Source of the DNA: Microbacterium soli
GTDB taxonomy: Bacteria > Actinomycetota > Actinomycetes > Actinomycetales > Microbacteriaceae
Length of the DNA stretch: 64,000 nucleotides
Direction: 5' to 3'
NCBI RefSeq assembly: GCF_039539005.1
Contig: NZ_BAABCP010000001.1
Location: forward strand, 806,001-870,000
Below are positions 38,894-47,396 of this stretch, piece by piece. The position numbers and the translations under genes are program-made. A model generated the notes under the pieces. The model made no database searches, was not told where the DNA came from, and worked only from the letters and a program-made list of their open reading frames with translations. The first letter of the stretch is position 1; each line of letters begins with the position of its first letter.

Positions 38894-40062
38894 CAGATGA
38901 GCGCCTCGGCGCGCACCCGGTCGTCGAGCACCTCGCGGATCAGCTCGGCCTCGTGCTCGGTGGCGCCCGCTCCGGCTCGGACGTGCTCGAGGAAGGCCTC
39001 GATCCGATCCATGTCGGTGATCGCGGAGCGCAGCCGCTGCGCATACGAGAGATCCGACCCGGTGCCCGCACCGACGGGCTCGTGCTGCACGAGGGCGCAG
39101 AACGGGAACCGCTCGCGCAGCCGCCGCATCGGCTCGTGCTGCGGTATCGGGTCGGTGTACACCGCGCAGACCCAGTCGTCGGCGTGCGCAGCGACGTTCT
39201 CGTCGGACAGGATCTCGTCCAACGCGCCGGTCAGGGTGACCAGGGTGCGGGGCACCGGCAGCGGCAGCCACTGCGTGGACGCGAGGCCATCGGCATCCAG
39301 GTCGACCAGCCAGGATCCGCGCTGCTTGTGCTGCTCGCCGAAGCTGTAGTGCAGCGGTGCACCGGAGTAGTGCACGCGGTCGCTGAGCCGCTGACGGCCG
39401 TGGATGTGCCCGAGCGCGACATAGTCGGGGCCGTCGAAGAACGCCAGCGGCACCACGTCGAGCCCGCCCTGACGCACCTCCCGCTCGAGTCCGGCGGTGG
39501 CGTCCACCCCGGCGGCGAAGCAGTGCGCGATGGCGACCGCACGGCCGGGAGCCGCGGCCATGCCCTCGCGCACCAGGTGCATCGCGTGGTCCATGACCTG
39601 CGCCTGGGTGCGCGGTGCGGGGGTCCCGCCCCCGGCATCCGTCCAGTGGTGCCGGACGATCGCCGGCTCCAGGTACGGGATGCCGAAGAAGCGCACCGGA
39701 CCGTGCTCGTCCTCCACGGTGACGGGCTCGACGATCGTGCGCGGGTCGGTGAGCACGTGGATGCCATCGCGCAGCAGACGCGAGTGGAAGCCGAGACGCG
39801 CCGCGGAGTCGTGATTGCCGCTGGTCATGATGACCGTCGCCCCGGTCTCCCGCAGCGCCAGCAGCGTGCTGTCCAGCAGCGTGTAGGCGGACGCGGCGGG
39901 GGTGGCGGAGTCGAAGACGTCGCCGGCGATCAGGACCACCTCGACGTCGTGCTCGTGCACCTGCTCGACGAGAGCGGTCAGCACGTCGGTCAGCGCCTCG
40001 AGCGTGGAGTGCCCGTGGAAGGTGCGGCCGATGTGCCAGTCGGAGGTGTGCAGGATGCGCAT
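38893..40062 (-). CDS. sbcD: Exonuclease subunit SbcD
   Basis: The 389-residue metallophosphoesterase (Mre11 relative) has all phosphoesterase motifs: ILHTSDWHIGR, VVLIAGDVFDS, MTSGNHDSAAR and VALGHIHGRQ. It is the nuclease subunit of SbcCD. TACCTT lies six bases before the ATG (40069-40074), so the sbcDC mRNA is probably leaderless. Confidence 0.96.
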   Translation of the reverse strand: MRILHTSDWHIGRTFHGHSTLEALTDVLTALVEQVHEHDVEVVLIAGDVFDSATPAASAYTLLDSTLLALRETGATVIMTSGNHDSAARLGFHSRLLRDGIHVLTDPRTIVEPVTVEDEHGPVRFFGIPYLEPAIVRHHWTDAGGGTPAPRTQAQVMDHAMHLVREGMAAAPGRAVAIAHCFAAGVDATAGLEREVRQGGLDVVPLAFFDGPDYVALGHIHGRQRLSDRVHYSGAPLHYSFGEQHKQRGSWLVDLDADGLASTQWLPLPVPRTLVTLTGALDEILSDENVAAHADDWVCAVYTDPIPQHEPMRRLRERFPFCALVQHEPVGAGTGSDLSYAQRLRSAITDMDRIEAFLEHVRAGAGATEHEAELIREVLDDRVRAEALI

Positions 40063-40235
40063 GCTTCAAAGGTAGGCAGGGCCTCCGACATCCGGTCCGA
40101 GGCGTGCCGCCGACCGCCTCGGTGCCCGGTGGACGGGGCCCGACACGCCGCATCGCCCGCCCGGAGGCGCCCCTCTCCGCCACATGAGCCGTGGCAGGGC
40201 GGGAACGAAGTACTCGATCGGGAGGAGGCGCCGGC

Positions 40236-40565
40236 TCAGCGCGCGCGCAGCAGGCCCTGCTTCTCCGGGTGCGCCTCGAACCACTCCGCCACGTACCAGC
40301 AGACGGCGTCGATCTCGCGCCCGCCGTGCGCCTCGATGTCGGCGACGGCCCGCGACACGATCTCGGCGGCGTGACCTCTGCCGCGGAAGGTGGGGATGGT
40401 GAAGGCACGGGTCAGCGCCACGGTGCGGCCGTCGTCGCGATAGTCGAGCACGCTGACGAGGACGCCGTCATGGGTGAGCGTGTAGCGCGATGCATCCTTC
40501 TCATCGGTCAGCTCGAAGCCGATCGCCTGCGCGGCGCTTCCGACTGTCTGGGAACTGCTGTTCAT
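40236..40565 (-). CDS. Small GNAT-type acetyltransferase (YjdJ-like)
   Basis: A 109-residue protein of the short GNAT family, with RYTLTHDGVLVSVLDY, the acetyl-CoA loop FRGRGHAAEIVSRAVADIEA and a C-terminal CWYVAEWFEAHPE. The substrate is unknown. I chose ATG 40565 because TAACGT sits seven bases upstream (40573-40578), the leaderless arrangement; a GTG at 40616 is in frame but unsupported. It is divergent from the leader ORF at 40647. Confidence 0.85.
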   Translation of the reverse strand: MNSSSQTVGSAAQAIGFELTDEKDASRYTLTHDGVLVSVLDYRDDGRTVALTRAFTIPTFRGRGHAAEIVSRAVADIEAHGGREIDAVCWYVAEWFEAHPEKQGLLRAR

Positions 40566-40609
40566 GCAACTGACGTTACGCTGTATAACACGTGAGGGAC
40601 CCGCTTCGT

Positions 40610-40639
40610 TTGACACGGTCGGTCATGTTGCGAAATAAT
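40610..40639 (+). promoter_or_regulatory. Near-consensus sigma-70 promoter
   Basis: TTGACA (40610-40615) is an exact -35 box, and AATAAT (40634-40639) matches the -10 consensus in five of six positions after an 18-bp spacer. This is the best housekeeping promoter I see in the window. Transcription should begin at about 40646, at or next to the ATG of a short ORF. Confidence 0.75.
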
Positions 40640-40646
40640 CGGGCCC

Positions 40647-40745
40647 ATGACCACCGACGCAAGCCCTTTGTCCGCCCAGGAGGCGAGCAGGACTGCCGGG
40701 ATGATGCCCGGTCGCGTCGGCATGTGTTGCCGAATGTGTTGCTAA
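40647..40745 (+). CDS. Putative cysteine-rich leader peptide (32 residues, leaderless)
   Basis: An ORF of 32 codons starts seven bases after the strong -10 element and ends at TAA 40745. The last residues are GMCCRMCC, so four of the last seven codons are Cys, the rarest amino acid in this proteome. Short leaderless ORFs ending in Cys codons are known in actinobacteria as cysteine-sensing leader peptides. Downstream RNA can form alternative hairpins (40758-40799) before the winged-helix gene at 40902. Expression and attenuation are inferences. Confidence 0.5.
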   Translation: MTTDASPLSAQEASRTAGMMPGRVGMCCRMCC

Positions 40746-40757
40746 GGCGCAACCACC

Positions 40758-40799
40758 CAGATCGATCTGTGCTCTTCCCCCGATCTCGAGGGGCAGATC
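40758..40799 (+). promoter_or_regulatory. Possible attenuator with alternative stems
   Basis: CAGATCGATCTG at 40758-40769 is a perfect palindrome. Its right half GATCTG (40764-40769) can instead pair with CAGATC at 40794-40799, enclosing an inner CCCC/GGGG stem (40777-40780 with 40790-40793). The two pairings exclude each other, and the element starts 12 bases after the stop codon of the cysteine-ending leader ORF. No U-run follows. Confidence 0.4.
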
Positions 40800-40901
40800 T
40801 CTGAGCGCCCACCCATCGCGCTCATTCCCCACCGGCTCATCCCGGTCATCCGTGCAACACATCCCGAGCCCGCCGGCTCGAACCCCTCAAGGACCGTCGT
40901 C

Positions 40902-41591
40902 ATGTCGAATCCCGCCCTTCTCGAGCGTCCCGTCACCGCCCCCGTCCGCGCCATCTCCCCGGCGGACGCCGCCGCCGACCTCCCCTCGATCCGCTCGCCG
41001 CGCGGCTTCGCCCTCTACGTCGGCATCGACGAGATCAAGGCCGCCGAGTCCGGCGTCAGCCTGCCGCTGCTCGTCGACGCCCTGCGCCGCACCCTCGCGG
41101 AGCTGGCTCCCAACGCCGAGACGCACGCCACCGTCGCCCTCGCCCCACAGTCGGCCGGCGGCCGCGACCTCGACGTCGTGCGCCTCGCCCTGCACGAGCC
41201 CGGCGCCATCGCCCGCGCCCATGCCTCCGTCGAGGAGGAGAAGGACGAGGATGCCGGCGTGGTCGTCGACATCTCCCGCAAGCGCGTGCTGCTGGACGGC
41301 GAGTCCGCCGCCTTCACCTACAAGGAGTTCGAGCTGCTGCAGTACCTCGTGCTGCGCGAGGGCCGCACCATCGAGCGCTCCGAGCTCGTCGCCGCGCTGT
41401 GGCAGTCGTCCTCCGACGAGGCCGCTCCCGGCGAGCGCACGATCGACGTGCACGTGCGCCGTCTGCGCGCCAAGCTCGGCCGTCACGAGGACATCGTCCG
41501 CACCGTCCGCGGCGTCGGCTACCGCTTCGACCGTCACGCCGACGTCACCATCCGCTACGGTCACGGCACCCCCTCGCCCGACCGCTTCTGA
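40902..41591 (+). CDS. Winged-helix (OmpR-type DNA-binding domain) transcriptional regulator
   Basis: The 229-residue protein has a C-terminal Trans_reg_C domain (about residues 130-210): FTYKEFELLQYLVLREGRTI, then RTIDVHVRRLRAKLG, then IVRTVRGVGYRFD. The N-terminal 120 residues are not a receiver domain, because they lack an Asp-containing phosphorylation site, and I do not recognise them. It may sense a ligand or a partner protein. AAGGA precedes the ATG. A short ORF and hairpins in the 250-base leader suggest control at the RNA level. Confidence 0.85.
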   Translation: MSNPALLERPVTAPVRAISPADAAADLPSIRSPRGFALYVGIDEIKAAESGVSLPLLVDALRRTLAELAPNAETHATVALAPQSAGGRDLDVVRLALHEPGAIARAHASVEEEKDEDAGVVVDISRKRVLLDGESAAFTYKEFELLQYLVLREGRTIERSELVAALWQSSSDEAAPGERTIDVHVRRLRAKLGRHEDIVRTVRGVGYRFDRHADVTIRYGHGTPSPDRF

Positions 41592-41664
41592 GTCCCTCTC
41601 CGGCGGAGTAGGATGCTCCGGCGCGGTCGTCCGCGATGTCGGCCGCCCCGCGTAGGGTGCTGAC

Positions 41665-42612
41665 ATGACCCTGACGACGGATGCCGTGCCGCAGACCGAT
41701 GCGCCGGCGCGATCCGTCCATCGTCCCCGGCATCCGCTGGATCTCCTGGCGACGGTGGGGATGCTGCGCCGTGGGCGCAATGACCCGACCATGGCCGTCG
41801 AGAACGGCCGCATCTGGATGGCGTTCCGCACGGATGCGGGGGTCGCGACGCTCTGCCTCCGGCAGCGCTCCGACGGCGTGCACGCCACGGCCTGGGGTCC
41901 GGGCGCCGGCGAGGCGCTCGACCGGGTTCCGGCGCTGTGCGGCGCGGAGGACGACCTCGACGGATTCGACGTGTCGTCTCATGCGGGGCTCGCCGAGCTC
42001 GCGCACCGCTTCCCCGGTATCCGGATGCCGCGGACCGAGCGCGTCTTCGATGCGCTGGCCTGCGCGATCCTCGAGCAGAAGGTGACCGGCATGCAGGCGT
42101 TCGGCGCCTGGCGGCACCTGGTGACGGGGTTCGGGCAGCGTGCGCCGGGGCCGACTCCGCGACCCCTGTTCGCCGCGCCGAACGTCGAGGCGTGGCGCGC
42201 CGTGCCCTCCTGGGCGTTCCATCGTGCGGGCGTGCAGCCACCGCAGGCGCGCACCATCGCCCGCTCCGCCATGCGCGGGGCGAGCATCGAGCGCGCCGTG
42301 CTCACGGCATCCGACGGTGAGGCACGGGAACGAGTGCTGACCAGCCTGCCCGGCATCGGGCCGTGGACGTCCGCCGAAACCCGCATCCGCGCGCTGGGCG
42401 ACCCGGATGCCGTCAGCGTCGGCGACTTCCACCTCGCGCACGAGGTCGGGTACGCCCTGACCGGCTCCCGCACCGACGATGACGGGATGCTGCAGCTGCT
42501 GGCGCCGTGGGCCGGGCACCGGCAGCGCGTCATCCGGCTGATCTTCGCCGCCGGCATCCGGGAGCCCCGGCGCGGGCCGCGCCTGTCCCCCGAGGACCAC
42601 CGCCGACGCTAG
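41665..42612 (+). CDS. AlkA-type DNA-3-methyladenine glycosylase
   Basis: A 315-residue HhH-GPD glycosylase. The helix-hairpin-helix is LPGIGPWTSAETRIRALGD, and the catalytic Asp follows in VSVGDFHLAHEVG. The helix AILEQKVTGMQAFGAW is also typical. It should remove alkylated bases from DNA. TAGGGT lies six bases before the ATG (41653-41658), so it is leaderless. Its stop codon overlaps that of the convergent ABC gene through CTAG. Confidence 0.9.
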   Translation: MTLTTDAVPQTDAPARSVHRPRHPLDLLATVGMLRRGRNDPTMAVENGRIWMAFRTDAGVATLCLRQRSDGVHATAWGPGAGEALDRVPALCGAEDDLDGFDVSSHAGLAELAHRFPGIRMPRTERVFDALACAILEQKVTGMQAFGAWRHLVTGFGQRAPGPTPRPLFAAPNVEAWRAVPSWAFHRAGVQPPQARTIARSAMRGASIERAVLTASDGEARERVLTSLPGIGPWTSAETRIRALGDPDAVSVGDFHLAHEVGYALTGSRTDDDGMLQLLAPWAGHRQRVIRLIFAAGIREPRRGPRLSPEDHRRR

Positions 42613-43382
42613 TAGTACACCGCGAGCGGCCCGTGCGGCCCGTCGATCACCTGGACGGGAGTCTCGAAGACGCGGGTGAGCACGGCATCCGTCATGATCT
42701 CGTCCGGTGTGCCGAACTCGACGACCCGGCCGTCCTTCATGGCGCAGATGCGGTCGGCGTAGTGGCCGGCGAAGTTGACGTCGTGCAGCACGATCACGAT
42801 GGTGCGGCCGAGTTCGTCGGCGGCACGGCGCAGCTGCGTCATCATCGTGACGGCGTGCTTCATGTCGAGGTTGTTCAGCGGCTCGTCGAGCAGCACGACC
42901 GCGGTGTCCTGGGCGAGCACCATCGCGACGTAGGCGCGCTGACGCTGCCCGCCGGACAGTTCGTCGAGGTAGCGGTTCTCCAGCGCCCCCAGGTCGAGGA
43001 AGTCGATCGAGCGGCTGACGATCTCCTCGTCGGCGCGGTTCAGCCGGCCCTTCGAGTGCGGGAAGCGGCCGAAGCCGACCAGCTGGCGCACCGTCAGCCG
43101 GGTCACGAAGTGGTTCTCCTGGCGCAGGACCGAGACGATCTTCGCGAGGTCGGCGGACTTCGTGGTCGTCACGTCGTACCCGGCGATCTCGATCGTGCCG
43201 GCGTCCATGCCCATCAGACGGCCGATCATGGTGAGCAGCGTCGACTTGCCCGCGCCGTTCGGCCCGATCAGCGCGGTGACGCCGCCGGTCGGGATCACCA
43301 GGTCGATCGGGCCGATGCCGACTTCGCTGCTGTAGTCGCGGCGAACCCGGTCGATGGCGATCATGGGGGCGGTGGTGATCAC
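42609..43382 (-). CDS. Siderophore ABC transporter, ATP-binding protein (YclP-like)
   Basis: A 257-residue ATPase with Walker A GPNGAGKST, signature LSGGQRQRAYVAMVLAQDT and Walker B VVLLDEPLNNLDMKHAV. The run GRFPHSKGRLNRADEEI and the ending PLAVYY resemble Bacillus YclP and Campylobacter CeuD. It powers uptake of a ferric siderophore. The GTG start overlaps the permease stop (GTGA). Confidence 0.94.
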   Translation of the reverse strand: MITTAPMIAIDRVRRDYSSEVGIGPIDLVIPTGGVTALIGPNGAGKSTLLTMIGRLMGMDAGTIEIAGYDVTTTKSADLAKIVSVLRQENHFVTRLTVRQLVGFGRFPHSKGRLNRADEEIVSRSIDFLDLGALENRYLDELSGGQRQRAYVAMVLAQDTAVVLLDEPLNNLDMKHAVTMMTQLRRAADELGRTIVIVLHDVNFAGHYADRICAMKDGRVVEFGTPDEIMTDAVLTRVFETPVQVIDGPHGPLAVYY

Positions 43383-44440
43383 AGGCGGCCCTTCCTGAGG
43401 ATGACGATGAGGAACACGACGCCGCCGACCAGTTCGATGATGATCGACACGACGCCCTGGGCGTAGAAGATGTTGCGCATCACGAAGTACGCCCCGGCGA
43501 TGATCGTGAACGCGGTGAGCACGGCGACCGGCAGCACCAGCCGGTGGTCGTCGGTGCCGGCGAACTGGTAGGCGAGGGTCGCGACGAGGAAGCCGAGGAA
43601 GGTCATGGGGCCCACCAGTGCGGTCGAGGTCGCCATCAGGACCGCGACGAGGAGCAGCACGATCATCAGCTCGCGACGATGGTTCAGCCCCAGCGACTGC
43701 GCCGTGCCGGCGCCGAGCGCCATGACGTTCAGTCGTCGGGCGCGCATCCACAGCAGCATCGACGCCGCCGCGCACAGCGGGATCGCGAGCGGCAGGCACG
43801 ACGCATCGGCGTTGGAGATGCTCCCGAACAGTCGCGCGGCCAGCACGTCGAACTCGCTCGGAGTGAGCAGCCGCTGCATGAACGTCGCGATCGCACCGAG
43901 GCCGCCTCCGACGATGATCCCGATCAGGAGCATGATCTGTAGGTTCGCGTAGCGCCCGGTGAGCAGCCAGCCGTACAGCAGCATCGCCAGGGCGACCATG
44001 ATCGCCACCTGGATGCCGAACTGCCACAGCCCCTGCAGGGCGACGAGCCCCGCCACCCCGAACAGGTACACCGACGAGGTCTGCACGGCGCGGTACAGCG
44101 ACTCGAAGCCCATGATCGACGGGGTGATGATGCGGTTGGTGGTGACGGTCTGGAAGGCGACCGTCGCCACCGCCTGGCATACCGCGACGATGACCATGAC
44201 GAGCAGGTTCGTCGCACGCAGGTTCGCGATGCGCCAGAACCCCGCGGTGCCGACCGGCATGGGGTTCCCCCACGCCAGCAGGCCGAGTGCGAACACGGCG
44301 GCGAGCACGATGAGCGCCATGAGCACGATCCGGTAGCGGCGCCGCGCACCGGCATCCGCGAACGACGGCGAGGTGGTGCGCCGGGGGGTCGCCGCGGATG
44401 CCGAGGGCGCGGGCATCCGCTCCGCCACCGGCCTAAGCAC
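43379..44440 (-). CDS. Siderophore ABC transporter, permease (FecCD family, YclO-like)
   Basis: The 353-residue permease has about nine or ten TM helices, the family motif TTNRIITPSIMGFESLY and the coupling segment VGPMTFLGFLVATLAYQ. The first 35 residues are a low-complexity cytosolic tail, so the true start could be later than GTG 44440. It overlaps the partner permease gene by eight bases; the two should form a heterodimer. Confidence 0.92.
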   Translation of the reverse strand: MLRPVAERMPAPSASAATPRRTTSPSFADAGARRRYRIVLMALIVLAAVFALGLLAWGNPMPVGTAGFWRIANLRATNLLVMVIVAVCQAVATVAFQTVTTNRIITPSIMGFESLYRAVQTSSVYLFGVAGLVALQGLWQFGIQVAIMVALAMLLYGWLLTGRYANLQIMLLIGIIVGGGLGAIATFMQRLLTPSEFDVLAARLFGSISNADASCLPLAIPLCAAASMLLWMRARRLNVMALGAGTAQSLGLNHRRELMIVLLLVAVLMATSTALVGPMTFLGFLVATLAYQFAGTDDHRLVLPVAVLTAFTIIAGAYFVMRNIFYAQGVVSIIIELVGGVVFLIVILRKGRL

Positions 44441-45455
44441 GGCGACGCTGCCTGAGCAGGAGGAGCACGAACACGACCGCGCCGACGATCCCGAGGATCA
44501 GCGAGACCGGCACCTCGAAGGGCATGATGATGGTCCTTCCGATGAGGTCGCACACCGTGACGATGGCGATGCCGAGCAGGCAGACCCAGGGCAGGTTGCT
44601 GCGCAGGTCGTCGCCGCGCACCATCGAGACGACGTTCGGCACGATGAGCCCCAGGAACGGCAGGTTGCCGACGACCACGGTGACGACGCCGGTGACCACG
44701 GCGATGAGCGCGGTGCCCAGCAGGATCACCCGGTCGTAGTCGAGCCCCACGTTCGTGGCGACCTCCTCGCCGAGGCCGGCGACGGTGAGCCGGTCGGCGG
44801 CGACGAAGACGATCACGCCGACCGCGGCGACGATCCACAGCATCTCGTACTGGCCGCGCAGCACCGAGGTGAAGCTGCCGGCGAACCAGACGCCCAGGCT
44901 CTGCAGGGTGTTCGTGGCGAGGGCGAAATAGGTGGAGAGGGCGCCGACCACGGCGCCGAGCATGATGCCCACGATGGGGACGATGAGCGAGGAGCGGAGC
45001 GAGATCCGTCGCAGGAACAGGAAGAACACCATCGTGCCGATGAACGCGGCGACGACCGCACCCGCCATCCGCAGCGGGAGGGACGGATGCGGAACCAGCG
45101 CCATCACCGCCAGCAGGCCGAGGCCCGCCCATTCCGTGGTGCCCGTCGTGGTGGGCTCGACGAAGCGATTCTGGGTGAGCAGCTGCATCACCAGACCCGC
45201 CATCGCCATGGAGGCGCCCGCGAGCACGAGCGCGATGGTGCGGGGGATGCGGGTGATCCGGAACATCTCGGCGCCGTCGGCGCCGCCTGCGATGTCGTAC
45301 ACGCCGGTGAAGAGCGAGACGACGAGGAGGGCGGCGACGACGAGGATGCCGATGAGCAGCTTCACGTCGAAGAGCCGCCCGGGACCGGGGCGGGAACGGG
45401 CCGTGCCGGTCCGGGATCCGCCGCGCCGCGGCGCGAGGGGGACGGTGGGTGTCAT
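44433..45455 (-). CDS. Siderophore ABC transporter, permease (FecCD family, YclN-like)
   Basis: A 340-residue permease with the FecCD signatures RIPRTIALVLAGASMAMAGL and LLTQNRFVEPTTTGTTEWAG, and the ATPase-contact region GNLPFLGLIVPNVVSMVRGD. It forms the other half of the membrane channel. It lies 78 bases downstream of the binding-protein gene, so a processed or partly terminated operon mRNA is possible. Confidence 0.94.
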   Translation of the reverse strand: MTPTVPLAPRRGGSRTGTARSRPGPGRLFDVKLLIGILVVAALLVVSLFTGVYDIAGGADGAEMFRITRIPRTIALVLAGASMAMAGLVMQLLTQNRFVEPTTTGTTEWAGLGLLAVMALVPHPSLPLRMAGAVVAAFIGTMVFFLFLRRISLRSSLIVPIVGIMLGAVVGALSTYFALATNTLQSLGVWFAGSFTSVLRGQYEMLWIVAAVGVIVFVAADRLTVAGLGEEVATNVGLDYDRVILLGTALIAVVTGVVTVVVGNLPFLGLIVPNVVSMVRGDDLRSNLPWVCLLGIAIVTVCDLIGRTIIMPFEVPVSLILGIVGAVVFVLLLLRQRRRA

Positions 45456-45533
45456 GATGCGATGCTCCAGCGGGAACGTCCGCCCGGCTGCATCCGTCCT
45501 CGGAGGCGGGGAGCGGCTGCCGCCGGGCGAGGC

Positions 45534-46526
45534 CTACTTCGCGGCCTTCTCGAGCGCGTCGGCGAAGTCGTTCAGGAAGGTCGTGTACGTCTGGATGCCC
45601 TCGTTGAGGTACGTGTCGGTGGGCATGTAGATGATGCGGCCCTCCTTGACGGCGGTGACGTTCTTGAGCGCGTCCGACTTCTCGAGGATGTCGGCGGCCT
45701 GCACGTAGTCCGGCTCCTCGTCGGCGAACACCGCATCCCGGTCCATCACGAGCATCCAGTCGGGGTCGGCGTCGGCGATGGCCTCGACCGAGATGTCGTC
45801 GCCCTGGTGGTCGTCGGTGGCGCCTTCCACCTCGAGCGCGGGGGTGAGGCCGAGGCTGTCGAACAGCGGGCCGATCGTGCGGCCGACGGTCGGGGCGATG
45901 TATCCGATCTCGCCGCCGGAGGTGGTGACGGCCATGACCGTGTCGGCCGCGTCGTACGCCTTCTTCACGCGGGCGATCGCGGCGTCGAAGTCGGAGGAGA
46001 GCTTCTCGGCCTCGGCCTGCTTTCCGAAGATCTCGCCGAGCACGGTGATCTGCCGCTTGAGCTCGGCGTCGAACGGCTCGCCCTCACGCGGGTCGAGCTC
46101 GAGGATGGTGGCATCCGGCACGAGGGCTGCGAGCTTCTCGTGGTGCTGCGTGAAGCGCTGTCCGTTGATGATCAGGTCCGGCGCGACGGCGACCACCGCC
46201 TCGAGGTCGGGCTCCATGTGGGTGCCGAGGTCGACGATCTGCGGGTCCTGCACGTAGCCGACGGTCACGGGCATGAGAGAGACGGCGGCGGCGCTGAGCT
46301 CGATCCCCCAGTCGCTGAGCGTCTGGAAGGTGCGGTTGTCGGTGGCGACGACGGATGCCGGGGGCGTGGAGATCTCGTGCGAGCCGTTGTTGTCCTCGAC
46401 GGTCACAGTGCTCTCGGTCGACGTCTTCTCGTCGGCTTCGGCCGTGGGTGAGGACGCGCAGCCGGCGATGGCGAGGAGGCCGGCGAGGCCGACGGCGGTC
46501 GCTCCGAGGATTCTGGGCACGGACAT
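45534..46526 (-). CDS. Siderophore-binding lipoprotein (YclQ/CeuE-like)
   Basis: A 330-residue class III binding protein with lipobox IAGC. The start of the mature domain (TVTVEDNNGSHEI), LGTHMEPDLEAVVAVAPDLI and INGQRFTQHHEKLAAL resemble CeuE/YclQ, which bind catecholate ferric siderophores. AGGAG precedes ATG 46526. Two iron boxes lie 57-101 bases upstream, so it should be derepressed under iron limitation. Confidence 0.93.
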   Translation of the reverse strand: MSVPRILGATAVGLAGLLAIAGCASSPTAEADEKTSTESTVTVEDNNGSHEISTPPASVVATDNRTFQTLSDWGIELSAAAVSLMPVTVGYVQDPQIVDLGTHMEPDLEAVVAVAPDLIINGQRFTQHHEKLAALVPDATILELDPREGEPFDAELKRQITVLGEIFGKQAEAEKLSSDFDAAIARVKKAYDAADTVMAVTTSGGEIGYIAPTVGRTIGPLFDSLGLTPALEVEGATDDHQGDDISVEAIADADPDWMLVMDRDAVFADEEPDYVQAADILEKSDALKNVTAVKEGRIIYMPTDTYLNEGIQTYTTFLNDFADALEKAAK

Positions 46527-46582
46527 GGAGAGTCTCCTGTTCTGCTTCTGCGAGGTGCGCGTGGATGCGCGGACGCCGGGAC

Positions 46583-46627
46583 TTAGGTGACCCTTACCCG
46601 GCTTTGAATTAGGTTAGCCTTACTTTA
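46583..46627. promoter_or_regulatory. Tandem iron boxes (DtxR/IdeR-type)
   Basis: TTAGGTTAGCCTTACTTTA at 46609-46627 matches the actinobacterial iron-box consensus TTAGGTTAGSCTAACCTAA in 16 of 19 positions by eye. A weaker copy starts TTAGGTGACCCTTACC at 46583 (13 of 19). They lie between the siderophore-binding protein gene and a short rightward ORF whose -10 box (TAGCCT, 46615-46620) is inside the stronger site, so one regulator could control both directions. Confidence 0.8.
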
Positions 46628-46716
46628 TGACTGAAGTGAAATCGGCTTTCACGGTCGGCCACCGCAGCCTCGATCTGCCGCTTCGCGGCGTCCATTCCGG
46701 ACGGATCCTGCTCTGA
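46627..46716 (+). CDS. Short iron-box-controlled ORF (29 residues), unknown
   Basis: ATG 46627 lies six bases after the -10-like TAGCCT, the same leaderless spacing as in many genes here, and that -10 is buried in the iron box. The frame runs 29 codons to TGA 46716 and includes FTVGHRSLDLPLRGVHSG. I recognise no family. It may be a real small protein, a leader, or the surviving 5' end of a lost iron-regulated gene. Confidence 0.4.
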   Translation: MTEVKSAFTVGHRSLDLPLRGVHSGRILL

Positions 46717-46856
46717 TCACCGCGCGGGCGAGCGTGCTGCCGGCCTGCACCGCCCCCGGACTCCCGGCGAATGCGGAGGAACAGGCATTGCGCGCGCGCA
46801 GCGGGACGCTCACACTGAAGGGATCCTCGTTCGACCCTCGTGCGGAAAGGCGCACC

Positions 46857-47270
46857 ATGAGCATTCTCACCGCCTACCTGTCGTTCCGCGACAATGCGCG
46901 CGAGGCGATGACGTTCTACCGATCCGTCCTCGGCGGCTCGCTCGACCTCGTCGAGTTCTCGTCGTTCCCCCAGATGCCGCACGACCCGGCCGACGCGCAC
47001 CTGATCATGCACTCCTGGCTCACCACCGACGACGGCATGGTGCTGGCCGGCTCCGACACGCCGACAGGCATGGACCACCAGGCGCCGCAGGGCATCTCCG
47101 TGTCGGTCAGCTGCGAAGACGTCGATCGCGCGCGGTCGATCTGGGACGGTCTCAGCGACGGCGGCACCATCACCATGGCTCTGGGCGCACCGCCGTGGGG
47201 CGGCCTGTTCGGCATGCTCGTCGACCGCTTCGGGATCTCCTGGATGGTCACCGCCGACCAGACGCAGTAG
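46857..47270 (+). CDS. VOC/PhnB-like family protein
   Basis: A 137-residue vicinal-oxygen-chelate protein of the PhnB-like type: YLSFRDNAREAMTFYRSVLG, then AHLIMHSWLTTDDGMVLAGS and the end GMLVDRFGISWMV. Such proteins are small dimers; many have no known reaction. ATG 46857 has GGAAAGG upstream. An in-frame extension back to 46734 has no support. Confidence 0.9.
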   Translation: MSILTAYLSFRDNAREAMTFYRSVLGGSLDLVEFSSFPQMPHDPADAHLIMHSWLTTDDGMVLAGSDTPTGMDHQAPQGISVSVSCEDVDRARSIWDGLSDGGTITMALGAPPWGGLFGMLVDRFGISWMVTADQTQ

Positions 47271-47396
47271 CGTCGATCCGGCGGCCCGTCCCCTGTCCAC
47301 AGGCGGCGCAGTGCGCAGACCTGTCCACGGGTCCCGGACCGGTGCGACTCCCGAACCGCCGGGATCTGGCGCGCGAGCGAACCCGGTGCGCCGGTG

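Noticed and set aside
40066..40284. 72-codon minus-strand ORF between sbcD and the small GNAT gene
   Set aside because: No ribosome-binding site, no leaderless -10 and no recognisable domain. It overlaps the acetyltransferase gene.
35903..40408. 1501-codon reading frame covering sbcC and sbcD
   Set aside because: Only the part from 38893 encodes SbcC. The N-terminal extension is the out-of-frame shadow of sbcD.
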